Shown in pieces: positions 1 to 11,795 of a stretch of DNA of 64,000 nucleotides; position 1 is the stretch's first letter, and each line of letters opens with the position of its first letter. The DNA lies in contig OW240916.1 of the NCBI GenBank assembly GCA_933207985.1, forward strand, positions 299,153,582 through 299,217,581, in the 5' to 3' direction. The notes below the pieces were generated by a model. That model did no database searches and had not been told where the DNA came from. It saw only the letters and a program-made list of their open reading frames with translations. The position numbers were made by a program, and so were the translations under genes. The DNA comes from Pelobates cultripes (Eukaryota > Chordata > Amphibia > Anura > Pelobatidae).

Positions 1-87
1 AAAAAGAGGACACACTCTACACACGTAAAGCTCTTCGACAAGTGGAAGTGATTTAGGGGTTTGGAGTTCCCCTGTACGTTTATTATA
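1..87. repeat. Left flank of an older repeat split by a MITE
   Basis: These bases run into the TTAA at which the next element is inserted. The right flank, from 729 on, resembles the repeat at 8875-9060, so this piece is probably the left half of the same older repeat. Similarity to 8836-8875 is weak and the assignment is inference. Confidence 0.3.
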
Positions 88-588
88 TTAAAGAAACACT
101 ACAGGACCCAGACACCTTTATCTCATTGAAGTGGTCTGTGTGGATTGTTAATGTTCCCTTTAGGAACTGCAATGTTTACATTGCAGGGTTAAGACTGCCT
201 CTAGTGGCAGTCTACCAGACAGCCACTAGGGGTGCTTCCTGCAGTTTCATTGAATTTGACACCATGAAACCACGCTTGACGTTCTCACGCATTGCAAGAG
301 GATCACCAGTGTGTGGAAAATCCCCGTGGAAAAGCATGGAGTCAATGCTTTCCTATGGGGAAAGCCTAATGTGTGTGCCAAGCTTGTGCACTAGGTTCCC
401 CCCTTTGGCTGACGTTGAAGGAGGCTGAGCCCAATCCAGCACCAAGAGACACAGGTGCTGGAATCAGGTGTTTGAAGGGGTTTTAACCCTTTATATGCTG
501 CTGGGGCTGCGTAAGTGAGGGAGAGAATAGGGGCACTATACTGTTAGGAATTGAGGTTTAATTTCCTAACATTGTAGTGCGCCTTTAA
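88..588 (+). mobile_element. T2/Kolobok-type MITE (TTAA-flanked)
   Basis: The element starts at TTAA (88-91) with AGAAACACTA and ends at TTAA (585-588). It has the family landmarks seen in the other copies here: a subterminal hairpin built on a GAAGTGGTCTG-type stem, an internal inverted repeat around GCAATGTTTACATTGC, the paired CTCTAGTGGCAGTC / AGACAGCCACTAG stem, and the ATGCTTTCCTATGG block. It has no coding capacity, and the ORF at 126-428 is an accident of this repeat. TTAA target sites with TTAAAGGRR ends are typical of T2/Kolobok MITEs in Xenopus. Confidence 0.75.
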
Positions 589-590
589 AG

Positions 591-728
591 CAGGGGTTCC
601 CAAAAAGTAGATCCCCAGATGTTGTAGACCTACAGCTTCCATGATGTTTTGTCATTCTAAAGGCATGCAAAGCATCATGGAAGTTGTAGTTCTACAACAT
701 CTGGGGATCTACTTTTTGGGAGCCCCTG
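591..728. mobile_element. hAT-type MITE, 138 bp, perfect 8-bp TSD
   Basis: This is a nearly complete palindrome: the arms (about 591-646 and 673-728) start CAGGGGTTCCCAAAAAG and end with its complement. The flanks are the 8-bp direct repeat CTTTAAAG (583-590 and 729-736). The C-A-G terminus and 8-bp duplication are the hAT signature. The left duplication overlaps the terminal TTAA of the T2 MITE at 585-588, so this element inserted at the very end of that MITE and is the younger of the two. Confidence 0.85.
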
Positions 729-960
729 CTTTAAAGATTTAGCAAATTACATCACAGTCCATTTCAGTCCAGGCACGGCCAGGGCACACAATGCAGATGA
801 GGAGGAGACATTGACATTTTTTTAATTTCTCCACTTCGCTATGCTCTCTTTATACTGACTGCTTGGGGCAAAGGAAGGTCCTTATAATAATGATTGACAG
901 TCAGATAAGAGGCGTCCTGTTGCAGAATCAAATAACTAATTTCAATGACCTCAAAAGCAT
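729..960 (+). repeat. Right half of an interrupted dispersed repeat
   Basis: The sequence from TTTAAAGATTTAGCAAATTACATCACAGTCC onward (given here only by its key parts TTTAGCAA and ACATYACARTCCA) matches the unbroken copy at 8875-8910. It then diverges. It is taken as the right half of the repeat whose left half lies before position 88. Confidence 0.4.
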
Positions 961-2644
961 ACATCAGTACCACAAAATGCAAATATGTATTTCTTGCAAT
1001 TCATTTTAAAAATGTTTTGTCATACATCTCATTGTGTTGGTCTGCAATCTTTCGAGAGAGAGAAAGTTTTCAAGGATAAATGTAGCACATTATTTTTTAA
1101 GACACATGCCAGACAAGTCAGCAGATCTGTGTTTCATTCCAGTTGACCTCTGAAGTACATTACGTGCACTGCAACCAGGGATTCTGGGTAGTAATATGCA
1201 AATGTGACCCGCAATGATTATTTATGGCATCTGTATTCACTTTATTCATGGATGCTGTCATGTTTGCAGCCTTCAAGGACTGACTTTTACACCCGGTGGG
1301 ATATTTTATATTCTGTCAGAATTAGATTATTCTACTTTTATTTAGGAGAAGTATCTTAAATGTAAAGTGTGTTGTGTTTATGTACGTATGTTGTATATGT
1401 ACATAATGCTGGCACGTTTCAGAGGTGTATGTAAATAAATTGTGGCCAAGCTTATATACGGAGTTATTTAACCAGTAATTATAACAAACCACTTTGGTTT
1501 TTGCTCCCAATACACATGCTGTGCAAAGATACAAACGTAAATAGCAGATATGTGACTATGTCATGTACAATCACTCTGATAGTAATTATGACACAGACAT
1601 CCAAATTTAAAGGTCCCATATTTTTGGATATTATGTTTATTTATCCGCTATAAACTAATATGCATTTGCGAGGTCTGAAAATAAAAATTAAGAAACACGA
1701 TAGTATTTGGAGTACAAACATGTATATCTAATGCTATACGGTTCTGCTAATTATTTAGCTGACCACCCTCCACCTCCAGTGTGCAAAACAAAACAAAAAA
1801 AGGCTTTTTAAACTTACTTTTTAGCCCTTCCATGCCACCCTGCCTCTCTGGCTCAGATCATCAATCTATCATCAATATATCCATGCAGTGCTTGGAGACG
1901 CTGAACGTCAGTCCTGCAATCTTTGCAGGACAGAACCCAGGAAGTCCCACTAGTGGCTGATTGAGTGACAGTCGTTACTTGTAGTCATAGGCCAAAAAAA
2001 AAAATCAATTTAAAAGAAAACAGAACATTACATCTAATTCAATGGCGTAAGTTTTAGAGAAGTGAAGGGATTCTATGTAACGATGATAACGTTTAGTTAA
2101 AGCTACATTCTTAAGGGAAAAGCCTAAATTAAATTTTTTTTTTACATTTTAATGCACTTGATCAAATGTGTTAAAATAAGAAAATATGCATTTGACTTTC
2201 TAAGTAATTTCCCTATACCAAAAGGCCTACCTCTTCTACAAGTTCTGCACAGAAGTTGATCCACCCCATTTAAACCCAGCATTAACGTCTGTGTCCAATC
2301 AAATGCTTGTTGTAGAGAAACATTGCAGACAAAGTGTGCACGTCTTGAAGCTATAAATACATGCTTGGAAGTAATATTAGAGTAGATATGTGTATACATG
2401 TAAATATTTTATTATTAAATAACGTGGATGGTCCTTAACCTGATCCTCATTATTTCAGACAAGTCTGCAAGTTTGAAAGAATTGTTGTTTTTTTCTATAG
2501 AAGTGTATTTTTTCTTTGTTCTCTATATAACTTTACCCAGTCTCACACAGCAGGCTGCTTTGCACTGGCAGGCAATTGGAAGGGCATCTGTAAGCACGTG
2601 CAAGGAGAACACACTTCCTTAAGTTAATTTGAGCATGAAACCCT
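961..2644. other. No gene seen; AT-rich, old repeat remnants
   Basis: I see no convincing exon or RNA gene. Between about 1745 and 1990 a CCACTAGTGGCTG motif and short inverted stems suggest a badly decayed T2-like MITE. The short minus-strand ORFs at 1322-1534 and 2142-2399 have no recognisable domain. Confidence 0.5.
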
Positions 2645-2812
2645 CAGTAAGTGTGTAGGGAGGCTGTGTGAGTCACTGCCATAGGATGTGTAACTAAGGC
2701 TGCATAAACAACGTGATTTAACTCCTAAATAGTCAAAAAACAATCACTGCAAGGGTATGATCTATACTCTAAAACCACTTAATTAAGCTAAGGTTGTTTT
2801 GGTGCTTAATTC
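2645..2812 (+). repeat. Decayed T2-type MITE, right half
   Basis: The order of motifs (GGAGGCTGTG, GTGTAACTA, CATAAACAACGTGATTTAACTCCTAAAT, AAACCACTTAATTAAGCTAAGGTTGTT) parallels the right half of the well-preserved copy at 32140-32694. The left half and terminal TTAA are not clear. Confidence 0.5.
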
Positions 2813-3003
2813 TATCTAAATCCACCATTTTTTACAAATGTGATCTCTTAATTTGGTTATAATAGTCTCACTCCCATGGCATTATATCTTTGTCTAAACT
2901 TTTGACTAAATGTATTTTTAATAAAGGTTATTTAAAAAAAAAAAAAAACCCCTGCTTCTTGTGTTTTGTTTTATCAATGTATTGATATATCTGTTGGTGT
3001 CAT

Positions 3004-4495
3004 TTTTTTTTCCATATATCATTTTTATTAGAGAATGTTAGCAATGCATATAATATCAAAACTGTAACATTTTCATATAACAGAGTCAACAATTGCTATA
3101 CGACAATTTACAACTATTTTTCCTAGATTGACAACAAAGGTTTGCTTAAACGTATTATGCTGTTGTCCTCTGGTAATTGTAACCTTATTAGCTTCATTAA
3201 AACATAAGAATACCATAAAAATATAACATATAGGGAGGGGAATACAGAAAGGAAAAAAGGGGAGGTGGGGGGTGCAGGTTCACCTTGATATTGCTTATGC
3301 AACAGTTCTTGTGACACATACCCTGGCCTTAGAACCCTAGAGCCTGGCCGGACATTCAAGTCACACAAAAGTGGTGCCCTTTAAGCTATTTATTCCTATC
3401 CGTTTCCTCATTGTTAGCGTTGCTGTCCTGTTCCTTTCCAATATTTGTGGTCCAGCATTCCCAATCTTTCACATACCTACTTATACAACCCTGTGTTTTG
3501 CTAACCATTCTCTCGTAAATACTTATCGTATTCAATCTCTGTATGAGAGTATCTAACGAGGGAATCGTCGTGCTCTTCCAGTGGAACGCCAAGTTTATCG
3601 CTACCGTGAGAATGATGAGCAATACTTTGTGGTTGGGGTGGTGTATCAGCTCGGGGATGATATGCAGAAGGTAGCTGGTTGGCTTCTTTGGTATTCTATA
3701 GAGTGTGGTATCAGAGATAAATTTCTTCATCCAGTCCCAGTATTCTCCCAGGGCCGTACAATCCCAAAATGTGTGTAGCATAGTGCCTATCTGTGTTTTG
3801 CATCTCCAGCATAGCTCCGATGCCTCCTTATAGATTCGCTATAACTTGTATGGCACCAGGTACCATCTCATGGTGATTTTACAGAAGGCTTCCCAGAGTG
3901 ATAAGCTCCTTGAGGCTCGTTTAGTAATTGGCATAACTTCATGCCAATGTGACAGAGGTATCTCATACCCCAGCTCCTTCTCCCATTGGATCATATAGGG
4001 CATTTTGTATTTTGCAGGCCCCTGGAGAAGAGCATTGTAACATAGAGAGAGAGGTTTCAAGTGTTTGGCTGAAAGCATTGAGGGTACATTCACTACTGCT
4101 TCGGGAAGTACATCATGTGTTGTGTCTAACCTGGAAAACATTAAGTTTTTTACTCTCATGTACAAAAATAGGTCTCTCAGTGGTAGCGAGTATTGTTTTT
4201 GGAGCACTGGGAATGGCTTAATTTTATTCCCCTCTAATAGATCATTCACCTTTTGAATACCTTTTGTGACCCACGATTTAATCGTTAGGTCTGGGGAGAT
4301 GCTCATCAGCACCTCAATTGGTGCAGAATGGAATAGGGCATCGGGTTTAATAATGGTTGAACTCCAGGATCTCCAAGCTTGTACTAGAAATTTGGAATTG
4401 TGTAGCATATGGGCACACTTGACCGGGGGCATCATGTTGGACCATAGGGAGCTAGCAATGTTGTGTGGACTTATGCATGCATTCTCTAGGGAATG
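3004..4495 (-). mobile_element. 5'-truncated L1-type LINE, minus strand
   Basis: A T-run at 3003-3011 on the plus strand is the poly(A) tail of a minus-strand insertion. The flanks carry a near-perfect 13-bp direct repeat, CTGTTGGTGTCAT (2991-3003) and CTGTTGGTGTAAT (4496-4508), as expected of target-primed reverse transcription. Inside is the C-terminal part of an ORF2, then about 380 bp of 3' untranslated region. About three quarters of a full L1 is missing at the 5' side. Confidence 0.8.
3386..4435 (-). pseudogene. L1-type ORF2 C-terminal fragment, frameshifted
   Basis: This is the C-terminal end of a LINE-1-like ORF2 (endonuclease/reverse transcriptase polyprotein); neither enzyme domain is present. 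It reads in two frames: 4435-3839 (198 codons) and 3838-3386. A frameshift near 3841 separates them. Just after the break, at about 3780-3830, comes a C-W-R-C ... H-T-F-W-D-C zinc-knuckle-like motif, the usual mark of the C-terminal domain of L1/Tx1-clade ORF2. The upstream part is rich in Trp and Leu, as in this domain of other L1s. It is non-functional as it stands. The clade (L1 rather than Tx1) is not certain. Confidence 0.72.
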
Positions 4496-4508
4496 CTGTT
4501 GGTGTAAT

Positions 4509-6002
4509 CTGATGACTATGATTTTATTGATGCACTATTTTTTACTTGGCACATAGCTTACCCAGAAAGTAGTGTTCTCTTAAAGTTACTACTTGGTAAA
4601 CTATCTTAATCACTTTCATTTTACTAAAATGAGAATTGTTCTATTTATGCCATACTGCTAATCTTTTTTACATGGTGGTATGTCGATTTATAGAAATCCT
4701 TCTTTGTCTATTCTGGCTTTAACCTTAACAATTGCCATGATCTCTTCATATAAGGACCCCCGCATTGACTTTGTTCAGACGTGTCCTTAAAGCTCTAATT
4801 GGGACACACAAAACTGTTAGAGCATTAAATAAAGCCTCCTGTCCCGTGTAACGTCTCTTTTGTTACGTTTATGAAAGTTTTAATAATCAGACATGTAGCA
4901 CCATGTCTAATATTGTATACATTAATAATGTTTAATTAGAATCTCCAGACAGCAAAATAATGTAATTTAAAGGCAGACTTCAAGACGGGTATTTCCACCT
5001 ATTTTAAAATGCATTTTATATCATGACGCATTTAGAAATATATACATTTATCCAGAGTGCTTACTCTTATGGAAACCTTAAGGAAATGGTAAGGAGTCTT
5101 AATATCTAAATCATGTACAACAATGTTCCCTTAAAGGAAAACACCAGGGATAATATTAAGCACACTTCTTTTTAACTGGGTATCATTCAAAAGCATATAA
5201 ATAGTGCATTTAACAAACTTTACAGATGTTAATTCTACATTGATTTTCTTTTATTAAAATCTGCATTTCTGGAGCTATCCAGAATCTTCCTGTGAAACCC
5301 CACAGACAAGGCAGATGTTATATAAATGACCCATTGTCCAGTACATTGTGAGTTGCAGTTAGTACTGAAATACTACTGGTACAGCTACCAAGGAGGTTAG
5401 ACACTGGAGTAATGCAGAATGTTAACCAACATGATAGTTCACTATCAGGACAGTTTCATGCTGTGTTCGTCTGCACAGACTCACAATACAGTGTATGTGT
5501 GTGGTCCCAGAATGTAACACGCATGATCTGATTCTGTGATCCCAGAATGCAATACGCACATTAATTTGAAATTTTAATTCTAATATTAACAGATGAAGTC
5601 TGAAATCATTTTTGCTTTGTAATTTATCACTATTTTGAAAAACATTTTATTTATTATTTCTTAAGCACTAGTTTTACTGACCAGAACTGTCCCTCTATTA
5701 AATGTACATAAATATGCTTTTAGCAAATATAGTAATTTCTTACTTAACCTTTCTAAAGTATAATGGATTTACTGCATTGATAATTTGCCAACTGTTGTGT
5801 CTGTGTGTTTCCTGTCATGCCATGTATTTCCTGTGGGGAGGTTGGCATTCCCAGCAGGGATAAAGCACATAGGGATTATGCATAAAAGTGTTTTATTCTG
5901 AAAATTGATTAAAAGTACTGAATGTGACGTAGTCACCATTGAAACCTGTGGAACCAGGAAAATTGCAAGGGACTCAGTCTTTTTTTACACATGCCACTAT
6001 TC
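4509..6002. other. No gene seen; possible T2-like start at 5131
   Basis: At 5131 TTAAAGGAAAACACCAGG looks like a T2-type left end, but no matching right end was found. At 5502-5560 a short unit containing TCCCAGAATG is duplicated once in tandem. Otherwise the stretch is AT-rich and without recognisable features. Confidence 0.45.
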
Positions 6003-6017
6003 AGAACAGAAACTTTT

Positions 6018-7700
6018 ATTTTATTTTTGAAATTCTTTATTTTTTATTTTTCATTTTTGTAATACAATACAATTACTACCTTTATAAAGGCCATTAAGGT
6101 AGGACAGTTAGATTCCCCATTGTCAGATAGTACAGCAAGTTAAGATTATCTTAACATAGAAATATAACCGTAACTGTAACAGCAAGGACCCAAATTGGCA
6201 ACAAAAGTGGCCGCATTCCTAATACCTCAAAGGGACTCATGAGAAATATGCGAAAAGCGGGGTGTGGGAGGCGCAGTTATCCCTTATACATCGTTAAGCG
6301 GGGGTTCGTATCTATCTTTATCGTCTACCGCTCTGCCCCTGAGGGTCAATTGGTGAGCCAGCCCGTGACCCTAATCCCCAGTAGTCCCCCCCCAACCTCA
6401 AGCCTGGTGAAGTGGTTTGCGTGAGATATATGTTAGCTGCAGGGTGTCCTCTGGCTTATCTGCACCCCCTCCTGTCCCCTACCAGTATAGGCTGGAAACC
6501 CCTAGGGACAAACCGGGCGGCTTTTGCCTGGGTAATCCGATGGGCTCAGTTCGAACCAAAAGCGTTTAACTGAGAATGTTGGAAGATTACCTCCCCGTCC
6601 CCAGGGAGGCGTTGTTGACCTTCTGCCCTCTGGCTGAATCCCCTTATTAATGTGTGCCTCCCAACCACCCTAACGAGGTTCGAGAGCCCCGTAATCCCCT
6701 CTCCTCCCAGTGCCTACACGACCTACTGCCCGCCTTTGCCTTGTGTCCCCCCCTAACTCCCCAAATTTCACGCATGCCTGGTTAGTGGATTGATGAGTTT
6801 ATAAGCCTATACCCGTGTAGTCGCCCCAGTTTATTGTCCGTCTGGATATCGGGATGGGGAAGGGGGGGATTAGTCATAGCTGTGTGGTTAGGGAAGTGCA
6901 GCCCCCATGTTAGTGAGGACTACGTGTATCTGTCAGTCTGTCGGGGGAGGAAGAAGTTGTGCCGGTGCAGGAGCGCCCCCACCCCCGGATCGGGCACCCC
7001 CGCGGCCCCCCCCCCCCGTCGTGTACTCCATCCATGGAAACCATGTTAGAGCACATTTATCTGAGCGTCCCTGCAGAGACGCCGTCATCATTTCCATGTT
7101 GTAGATCATTTCCACTCTATCTACCCACTGGCAAAAGGTAGGAGCTGTCGGATTTCTCCACAGCGTGGGGATAAGCGATTTTGCTGCCGTGAGTAGGTGT
7201 ATAACGAGGCCCTTTTTGTACATGGTCACTGGCATACTCGTGTGATTCAGCAGCATCGGCAACGGCTGGAAAGGGATGTCTATCCCCGTTACGTCTTTAA
7301 TTGCTTGGTGTATCTCTCGCCAGAAAGGCTCAATGCGTGTGCATGCCCACCATATATGGATCCCGGTACCATCCGCGGCTCCACACCTCCAGCACTCACC
7401 CGAGATGGACTCGTGGACGTGACGAAGGATGTCCGGGGTTCTATGCCATCGCGACAATATCTTATAATTGCATTCCTGAAACTTTGGGCTAATGGTCCCC
7501 TTGTGCGTCAATTGGAAGATTTTTTGCCACTTTGTATCAGATAGCTCGACCCCTGTTTCCCTTTCCCACTGTACCGTAAAGCCTAAAGGGCTTTGGTCCC
7601 CGCAGTTTTGCAGCGTGGAATATAGGTGCGATATGTCATGGGTAAGATGCTGTCTGGCTACGCAGAGTTGTTCGAAGTGGGACAGTGTGTGGTGAAGGTG
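6018..7700 (-). mobile_element. 5'-truncated L1-type LINE with 15-bp TSD
   Basis: The identical 15-mer AGAACAGAAACTTTT flanks the element (6003-6017 and 7701-7715). The left border is T-rich on the plus strand (poly-A tail of a minus-strand insertion). The 3' untranslated region (about 6060-6930) is GC-rich, unlike its surroundings. The coding part encodes an ORF2 C-terminus related to, but clearly different from, the copy at 3386-4435, so two L1 families are present. Confidence 0.85.
6933..7511 (-). pseudogene. L1-type ORF2 C-terminal domain fragment
   Basis: This fragment of 192 codons covers only the end of a LINE-1-like ORF2. It has the motif C-W-R-C-G-A ... H-I-W-W-A-C at residues about 40-56, the zinc-knuckle-like signature of L1-clade C-terminal domains, followed by helices rich in Trp and Leu. 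The last 25 or so codons are a Gly/Pro/Ala-rich run read through the GC-rich start of the 3' untranslated region (a C-run lies at 7006-7017) and may not belong to the original protein. The reverse-transcriptase part was never copied into this locus. The overlapping plus-strand ORFs are shadows. Confidence 0.7.
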
Positions 7701-7715
7701 AGAACAGAAACTTTT

Positions 7716-8493
7716 TATACATAATTCCTAAATAAATAATTGGGAAAAAAATATGTTGATAAGATTGCTACATTTATCCATGTTAGTAAATACCAGGTAA
7801 ATCAATTTTGTAAAGAATATTTAAATTTTTATTGTTAATAACCTCTAATGTTGTTTTAATTATTGCCATTTTATGTAAGGCTTATTTCATAAAATTAACA
7901 AGCAAATTAGCTTTTTTCCACCCGTCTCCCTTCATGGAATATAATATTATAATATTCAGATTTAATTAAATTTCAGTGCCAAAATGTATTTTAGTTTAGT
8001 TTTATTATATTAAATATACCTTTTAATCAAACTAAGCCATGTAACCAAAGGCACAGTTTGTCCATTAATAAATTGAAAAATAAAAAATGAATAAACTTAC
8101 TTTAAATTATTTAATTTCTTAACACTAATTAATATTACTGTTACATTATTTAAAATTACTTTTATACAGTGATCAAAGTTAGTTTAAATCAGCATTTTGA
8201 TATAATAACATTAGCTTAACTCATTAAGGAGAAAACAAGCAATGTTTAATTAACATGTTTAATAAATCTGTTATTTACAATAATTTCAAACAACAACATT
8301 TGAACTGTGTTTTTCTTTAAATTAAATATATTAATCCCAATTGTACCAAAATATCTTGTTGTTCGTTTCAGCTTTGCTACTTATTTAGATTTTTATTTGT
8401 CGACACATTTTTCTTCAAGATATCCATATAAAAGGAAAAATGTACCTAAACTGTATACATTGTGTTTATATTGTGGATCTCTACATACAGTTT
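7716..8493. other. Very AT-rich stretch, no gene seen
   Basis: It holds long runs of A and T, scattered TTAA sites and no recognisable element. The 77-codon ORF at 8307-8540 has low-complexity coding and no domain. Confidence 0.5.
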
Positions 8494-8520
8494 TTAACCC
8501 CTTAACGACACAAGGACAAA
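8494..8520 (+). repeat. End fragment of the 80-bp piggyBac-like MITE
   Basis: TTAACCCCTTAACGACAC matches, with one change in the first 16 bases, the terminal repeat of the complete copies at 24995 and 50910. The rest is replaced by an A-run. Confidence 0.4.
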
Positions 8521-8724
8521 AAAAAAATCATTATAAATAAAAATAAAATAAATAAATAGAATAATAGATCACGAAATGTTTGGCTTTAGTAACAGATCAC
8601 CAAACACTGGTCCTTCTTCACTAATGTTCTTTTAAAAACAGGTAATGACTTAGTAAACTCAGCCAGTCCCAGTCCTTGTGTTGCTACCTGTGTTTATAAC
8701 AATTGTATGTGTACTGGAATTATT

Positions 8725-8776
8725 TTTATTATTATTGGCATTTATGTAGTTCAACCTATTCTGCAGTACTTTATAA
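8725..8776 (-). repeat. SINE/LINE-tail fragment (GCGCTxTATAAAT type)
   Basis: On the minus strand this reads as the widely dispersed vertebrate tail ending in ATAAATGCCAATAATAAT, the same family as the end of the repeat at 59870-60303. Only the last 50 or so bases are present. Confidence 0.45.
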
Positions 8777-8779
8777 TAA

Positions 8780-9223
8780 TTAAAGCGGACCTGTCCCTTC
8801 TATGGAAACGACACCTTCGATAAAACATGTGTGTTATCCTTCTTCACGCAATCCTATTTCTTTTTAAATGTATATTAAAGATTTAGCAAGTGACATTACA
8901 ATCCAAGTCAAACAACACACAGCCAGCACACACATTACAAGTGAGGAGAACAGATACATTGTTGCAGTTTCTCTTCCTCCACTACATTCAATAGCAGGAA
9001 ATGGAAATAGAATTATGTTTGACAGCGAGCCAAGATGGAGAAGCCCAGTGAAAGGATATATGTGTAGATTTTCTACATTTAAATTTTATTTTTCAGACCT
9101 CTCAAAAATGTGTTTGGTATATATATATAAGTAAACAGAATATTACAAATCCTGGAAAGTGACTGTTTCATTTTAAATCCTTAATGCGGTGCAGTCGATT
9201 TATACACACCCGTTTATTCTTTG
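8780..9223 (+). repeat. TTAA-flanked dispersed repeat, intact at the site split near 88
   Basis: It starts at TTAA (8780-8783) followed by AGCGGACCTGTCCC, a T2-like beginning of another subfamily. Its TTAA at 8875-8878 followed by AGATTTAGCAA corresponds to the point where the copy at 1-960 is interrupted by a T2 MITE. The 88-codon ORF at 8868-9134 has no recognisable domain. Confidence 0.45.
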
Positions 9224-9231
9224 CCTTACAG

Positions 9232-9368
9232 CAGGGCTGTCCAACCTGCGGCCCCCTAGATGTTGCTGAACTACAACTCCCATGATTCCCTGGCTATCTT
9301 TTTAATTGAAAGAATCATGGGAGTTGTAGTTCAGCAACATCTGGAGGGCCGCAGGTTGGACAGCCCTG
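9232..9368. mobile_element. hAT-type MITE, 137 bp, perfect 8-bp TSD
   Basis: Near-perfect palindrome with termini CAGGGCTGTCCAACCTGCGG and its complement, separated by a short loop around 9296-9312. The flanks are CCTTACAG on both sides (9224-9231 and 9369-9376). The core (ACAACTCCCATGAT, CAGCAACATCTGG) is shared with the MITEs at 591, 60619 and 60923, so the four form one family. Confidence 0.87.
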
Positions 9369-9376
9369 CCTTACAG

Positions 9377-10103
9377 GGACACCCCAGCTGACTGAAGTTC
9401 TTAGAAGAGAGCCTCCTTGTCCCAATTCATAAAATGATCTATTTCAAGATAAATCAGCACTTATATGAATTGATTTAGTAACACTCCTCAAGCCAACAGC
9501 CCCCTGGTTCACTCTGTTTGAACATTCATTCAAGCAGAAATAACGACTTCCATAGAAATGCATTATGAGAAGCGTTCTATTGCATGATTGACGCATCTAA
9601 TTGGCATTTGCCATTTTGCACCGGAGAGGAAGTGAGCCTGTGATCACTGATCGTTAGGGTGGCAGATCAGAGCAGTGGCGAGAAAAAAATAATTAATTTC
9701 TAGGTTTATGGTGGGGTGGGGGCGGGAGGGCACCTGGCATGTAAAGGGGGTTAGGAAACATCCAAATGATAAAAACTAATCATATTTCCATTTACAATCT
9801 TCTGTAACTGTTTTGCTTTCAAGTTATGTAAAGTGGCCACTCTTGGGGCAAACACATTTTAAATGTAATGCGTAGGTTAGGCATACTTTTTAATACATAT
9901 TACAGAAGACCGTGCTGTGCCCATAAAACATTACTTAAAGAGTAAGTCCACTATTATTGTGGAAAAGTAAGTGATCCTTATGTTTGATTGGATCAGTTTT
10001 TGGAGAGAGCTCACTGCAGACGCTGCAAAGAATTAAATATTCAAGAAAATGCAGATATTTGAAATGTATGTACTGAATTTTTTAATTTATTTTTTTGCAT
10101 GTA
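9377..10103. other. No gene seen; T2-like remnants possible
   Basis: Some motifs (GACGCATCTAATTGG, GATCACTGATCG) recall decayed TTAA-type MITEs but neither ends nor target sites could be placed. Confidence 0.4.
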
Positions 10104-10289
10104 TGCACTGTGAATGTTTACATGGTCAATAAAAACATGGCAACATTTCATTCTTTGTGTGTTATTAGTTTAAGCAGATTGTGATTGTCTATTGTTGTGA
10201 CTTAGATGATGATCAGATCACATTTTATGACCAATTTGTGCAGAAATCCATATCATTCCAAAGGGTTCACATACTTTTTCTTGCAACTG
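10104..10289 (+). mobile_element. Orphan right terminal repeat of Tc1-like element
   Basis: The last 160 or so bases match the right terminal repeat of the intact Tc1 element (about 24637-24796) with one substitution. A 5-bp gap lies at about 10126. It ends in TTGCAACTG followed by TA (10290-10291), the expected target dinucleotide. The transposase and the left end are missing, so this is a deletion remnant. Confidence 0.8.
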
Positions 10290-10291
10290 TA

Positions 10292-11795
10292 GTCTATACA
10301 AAAGCAAGCTTACATTCAAACGCACACACTGCTCACGAATACAACCCTGCAAGGAGGAGCAAATGGTAGATCTCTATTTGGTATAGCATCGTTTGAGTTT
10401 TATGACAGATGGGGATCTATATTTTTGCCACTCTTGCGCTAGAGGGGGGCCCAAAAACATTCTTGCACCAGGGTCGTCTCTACACTAGTTTCACCACTGC
10501 CGTGTATCACAGCTTGTTTCTTTTATAGGACCTGCGAGTCCCAGTATGATTTTTAAATATTCTTTAAAAACTCTCTCAAAAATCAACAAGAGGTTGCATT
10601 AAACACATTCTACAGTCCTACACAAGGCTGTACGTGGGCATCCACAGACAATTTTATAATGCTTAATAGTAAAGTATTTATTTTTCCATGCACATTAAAA
10701 TGCATTGTAGTACATTGTTTAAATACATTTTGTAGTATCCATTACAGTCTGTCCTAGCAATAACATGTATCGTTCGGGGAATCTCATCAAACAGTGAAGA
10801 ACTGATAGATGGATGAACCAGGTTACAACAAAATGAGTTTACTGCTTATAGTCAAAATCACAAAAAAACCCTGCAAACATCACCAATTGATCACAGAACT
10901 CCTATGTTCAGGCAATATCTGACAAATGTTTATATGTGATTTGTAAATCAATGACACACAGCTCTCATCTGGTTAATCCCCCTTATAGGGAATCTCGATT
11001 AAAATCTAGAAATCTTTGCAAGTGCCAATAAATTGGACCTGTCCGCCATGGGAAGTAACACTTAAAAATGAAGGATGCAGCATCGATTATACCTTGGTTT
11101 AAGGCGACAAAAAAGTCAGTTTAAAATGAACAAGTTGACATGAATCAATAGAAGGATAAGGAATGTTAGGGTAGGCTTTGCTTAAGATCCATAAAATAGT
11201 TCAACATTTTTAATGTTTTTGCTTTTTTTAAATTTCACTTATAATCAAGCTCAAAATTTATTATTATTTCTAGTATTAAGAAGTAGCTATTTTATTTTAT
11301 TTTAATTTTTTATTCTTGGTAGCATGTTTTATAAGTGGTAACACAATCAGGGGGAAGAAGCAGAGTTTTATGGTAATTTCTACCTTTTAGCCCAGATTAT
11401 GCAGAAGATCTTGCTTTAGACTAGGGTTCTCCAAACTCTGCCATCCGGATGTTGCTGGACAACAACACATTCTGGAAAGGGAATCCCACTCATAGGATAA
11501 AACAAAACATAACATGCAGAATGTACTGATACACATGTCAATAAACCCATACAGCACACAGAGTGAGACATAAGATGTGTAACTAAACTATAACTAAAAC
11601 ATCCAATGATATTTGTTATAATGGCTATTTGTGAACAATTAGCATAGATTAGAAACCACTATTGCAGCACATTGTAAGAATTAAAAAAAGGAAAAGAGGA
11701 AGAAAGTAGAGAGGATAAGATAGAAGGGCACGGGTGGGTAGAATGGATACAGTCAGTGAATTTCAAATTTAAATCCATAACACACAAACTGAAAA
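10292..11795. other. No gene seen; partial hAT-MITE-like piece at 11420
   Basis: Around 11420-11475 the string GGTTCTCCAAACTCTGCCATCCGGATGTTGCTGGACAACAAC (cited by its parts GGATGTTGCTGGACAACAAC) resembles one arm of the 137-bp hAT MITEs. GGACCTGTCC near 11036 recalls the repeat at 8780. Nothing else is recognisable. Confidence 0.4.

Noticed and set aside
126..428. 100-codon ORF at the left edge
   Set aside because: It lies wholly within a T2 MITE; the same sequence in other copies is not open.
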